This document shows, one piece after another, positions 5,154 to 6,047 of a stretch of DNA of 6,047 bases (position 1 is its first letter; the number at the start of each line of letters is the position of its first letter). The DNA is taken from the NCBI GenBank assembly GCA_002298965.1, contig DBMN01000130.1:1-6047 (forward strand), given 5' to 3'. The translations under genes were made by a program, and so were the position numbers. The DNA comes from Rhizobiales bacterium UBA697. Its GTDB lineage: Bacteria > Pseudomonadota > Alphaproteobacteria > Rhizobiales > Ancalomicrobiaceae. Below the pieces are notes generated by a model. It saw only the letters and a list, made by a program, of their open reading frames with translations, was not told the origin of the DNA and made no database searches.

Positions 5154-6047
5154 ATGGCCCGCACCGCGGAAGAATACCGCGCCCATCGCGGCCCCACCTG
5201 GCTCACCGGCGGGTTTCGCCCGTTCTTCCTGGCGGCCGGCCTGTGGGCGGCGCTGGCGGTGGCCCTGTGGCTGCCGCTGTGGGAAGGCATGATCACCCTG
5301 CCGAGCCGGCTCGCGCCGATCGACTGGCACGCCCACGAGATGCTGTGGGGCTATGCCGGCGCGGCGATCGCCGGCTTCCTCCTGACCGCCATCCCCAACT
5401 GGACGGGGCGCCTGCCGGTGGTCGGCCGGCCGCTTCTCGTCCTCGTCGTGCTGTGGGCGGTCGGCCGCATCGCGATCTTCGCCTCGGCGCCGCTCGGCGC
5501 GGTGGCGACCGCCATCCTCGACCTGCTCTTCCCCCTCGGCCTGACCTTCGTCGCCGCCCGCGAGGTGGTCGTCGGGCGCAACTGGCGCAATCTCAAGGTC
5601 GTCGGACTCGTCGGCCTGCTCGCCGTGTCGAATGCCGTCTTCCACGTCGAACTGGCGATGCGCGGCACCGCGCCGCTCGCGATCCGCATCGCCATCGCCG
5701 CGATCCTGATGCTGGTGGTGGTGATCGGCGGCCGCATCGTCCCGAGCTTCACCGCCAACTGGCTCAGGCCGCGCGGCCCCGGCCGCATGCCGACGCCCTT
5801 CGCCCGCTTCGATCGGGTGGCGAGCATCGTCGTCGGCATCGCGCTGGCGGTCTGGGTGGTGCTGCCGGAACACCGGGGGACGGCCGTGGCCCTGCTGATC
5901 GCCGGCGTCGTCGATCTCGCCCGCCTCGCCCGCTGGGCCGGCTGGCGGACGACCGGCGAGGCGCTGCTGGTGGTGCTCCACGTCGCCCGCCTCTTCGTCG
6001 GCCTCGGCTGCCTCGCGCTCGCGGCGAGCATCGCCGGTGCGCCCCTC
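5154..6047 (+). CDS. nnrS: NnrS-family membrane protein, 5' part (continues past the window)
   Basis: An open frame of 298 codons without a stop up to the window edge; full-length NnrS proteins are near 400 residues, so about a quarter is missing. NnrS is a polytopic inner-membrane protein reported to bind haem and copper, associated with nitric-oxide metabolism and nitrosative-stress tolerance. Family marks are GFRPFFLAAGLWAAL (20-34), the WHAHEM motif (58-63, with His59 and His61), AGFLLTAIPNWTGR (73-86), RNLKVVGLVGLLAVSNAVFH (145-164), IGGRIVPSFTANWL (191-204) and the later WAGWRT with a hydrophobic helix. About eight membrane helices are visible. The ATG at 5154 has GGAG (5143-5146) 7 bases upstream. 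It is divergent from mog, with a candidate FNR/NnrR site between them. The cut is an effect of the window, not a pseudogene. Confidence 0.94.
   Translation, partial: MARTAEEYRAHRGPTWLTGGFRPFFLAAGLWAALAVALWLPLWEGMITLPSRLAPIDWHAHEMLWGYAGAAIAGFLLTAIPNWTGRLPVVGRPLLVLVVLWAVGRIAIFASAPLGAVATAILDLLFPLGLTFVAAREVVVGRNWRNLKVVGLVGLLAVSNAVFHVELAMRGTAPLAIRIAIAAILMLVVVIGGRIVPSFTANWLRPRGPGRMPTPFARFDRVASIVVGIALAVWVVLPEHRGTAVALLIAGVVDLARLARWAGWRTTGEALLVVLHVARLFVGLGCLALAASIAGAPL

Noticed and set aside
5064..5981. A 305-codon minus-strand open frame opposite nnrS.
   Set aside because: The translation is low-complexity (rich in Asp, His, Arg, Gly, Gln) and mirrors the NnrS coding strand, which has membrane segments, motifs and a good ribosome-binding site. 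It would also cover the whole divergent promoter region.

Overview
The window is very GC-rich (roughly 70% by eye), gene-dense DNA with a strong preference for G or C at third codon positions. The gene content and order (folP-folB-folK, a Mog protein of the MogA type, a DUF2478 protein and NnrS) suggest a chromosomal region of an alphaproteobacterium, probably in the Hyphomicrobiales (Rhizobiales). That placement is inferred from protein character, not from a search. I see no rRNA, tRNA, CRISPR array, insertion sequence or phage gene.

Left part (1-2274, plus strand): a YbaK/EbsC-family tRNA-editing protein is followed after 90 bp by folP, folB and folK. The three fol genes overlap by 4 and 8 bp and form one translationally coupled folate operon. 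FolB and FolK act in succession, releasing 6-hydroxymethyl-dihydropterin and then pyrophosphorylating it. FolP condenses that product with p-aminobenzoate to give dihydropteroate. All three keep their catalytic residues, and FolP has the sulfonamide-sensitive residues at two known resistance positions.

Middle (2267-3832, minus strand): a 521-residue DUF2235 alpha/beta-hydrolase with a GFSRGA nucleophile elbow. Two membrane helices sit between the catalytic Asp and the catalytic His. Its 3' end overlaps the 3' end of folK by 8 bp, so the two transcription units collide tail to tail.

Right part: mog (molybdopterin adenylyltransferase) and a DUF2478 gene lie on the minus strand with a single base between them. 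nnrS is divergent from mog on the plus strand and runs off the window end. The roughly 140-bp intergenic region between mog and nnrS contains a TTG-N8-CAA element (5079-5092) resembling FNR/NnrR/DNR-class operators, plus a separate 15-bp near-palindrome (5054-5068). Molybdenum cofactor is needed by nitrate reductase and NnrS is tied to nitric-oxide metabolism. The simplest reading is a small nitrogen-oxide or low-oxygen respiration module under shared control. The link between DUF2478 and molybdenum cofactor, and the role of the membrane-tethered DUF2235 hydrolase, are the least understood parts. No clearly new system is evident.
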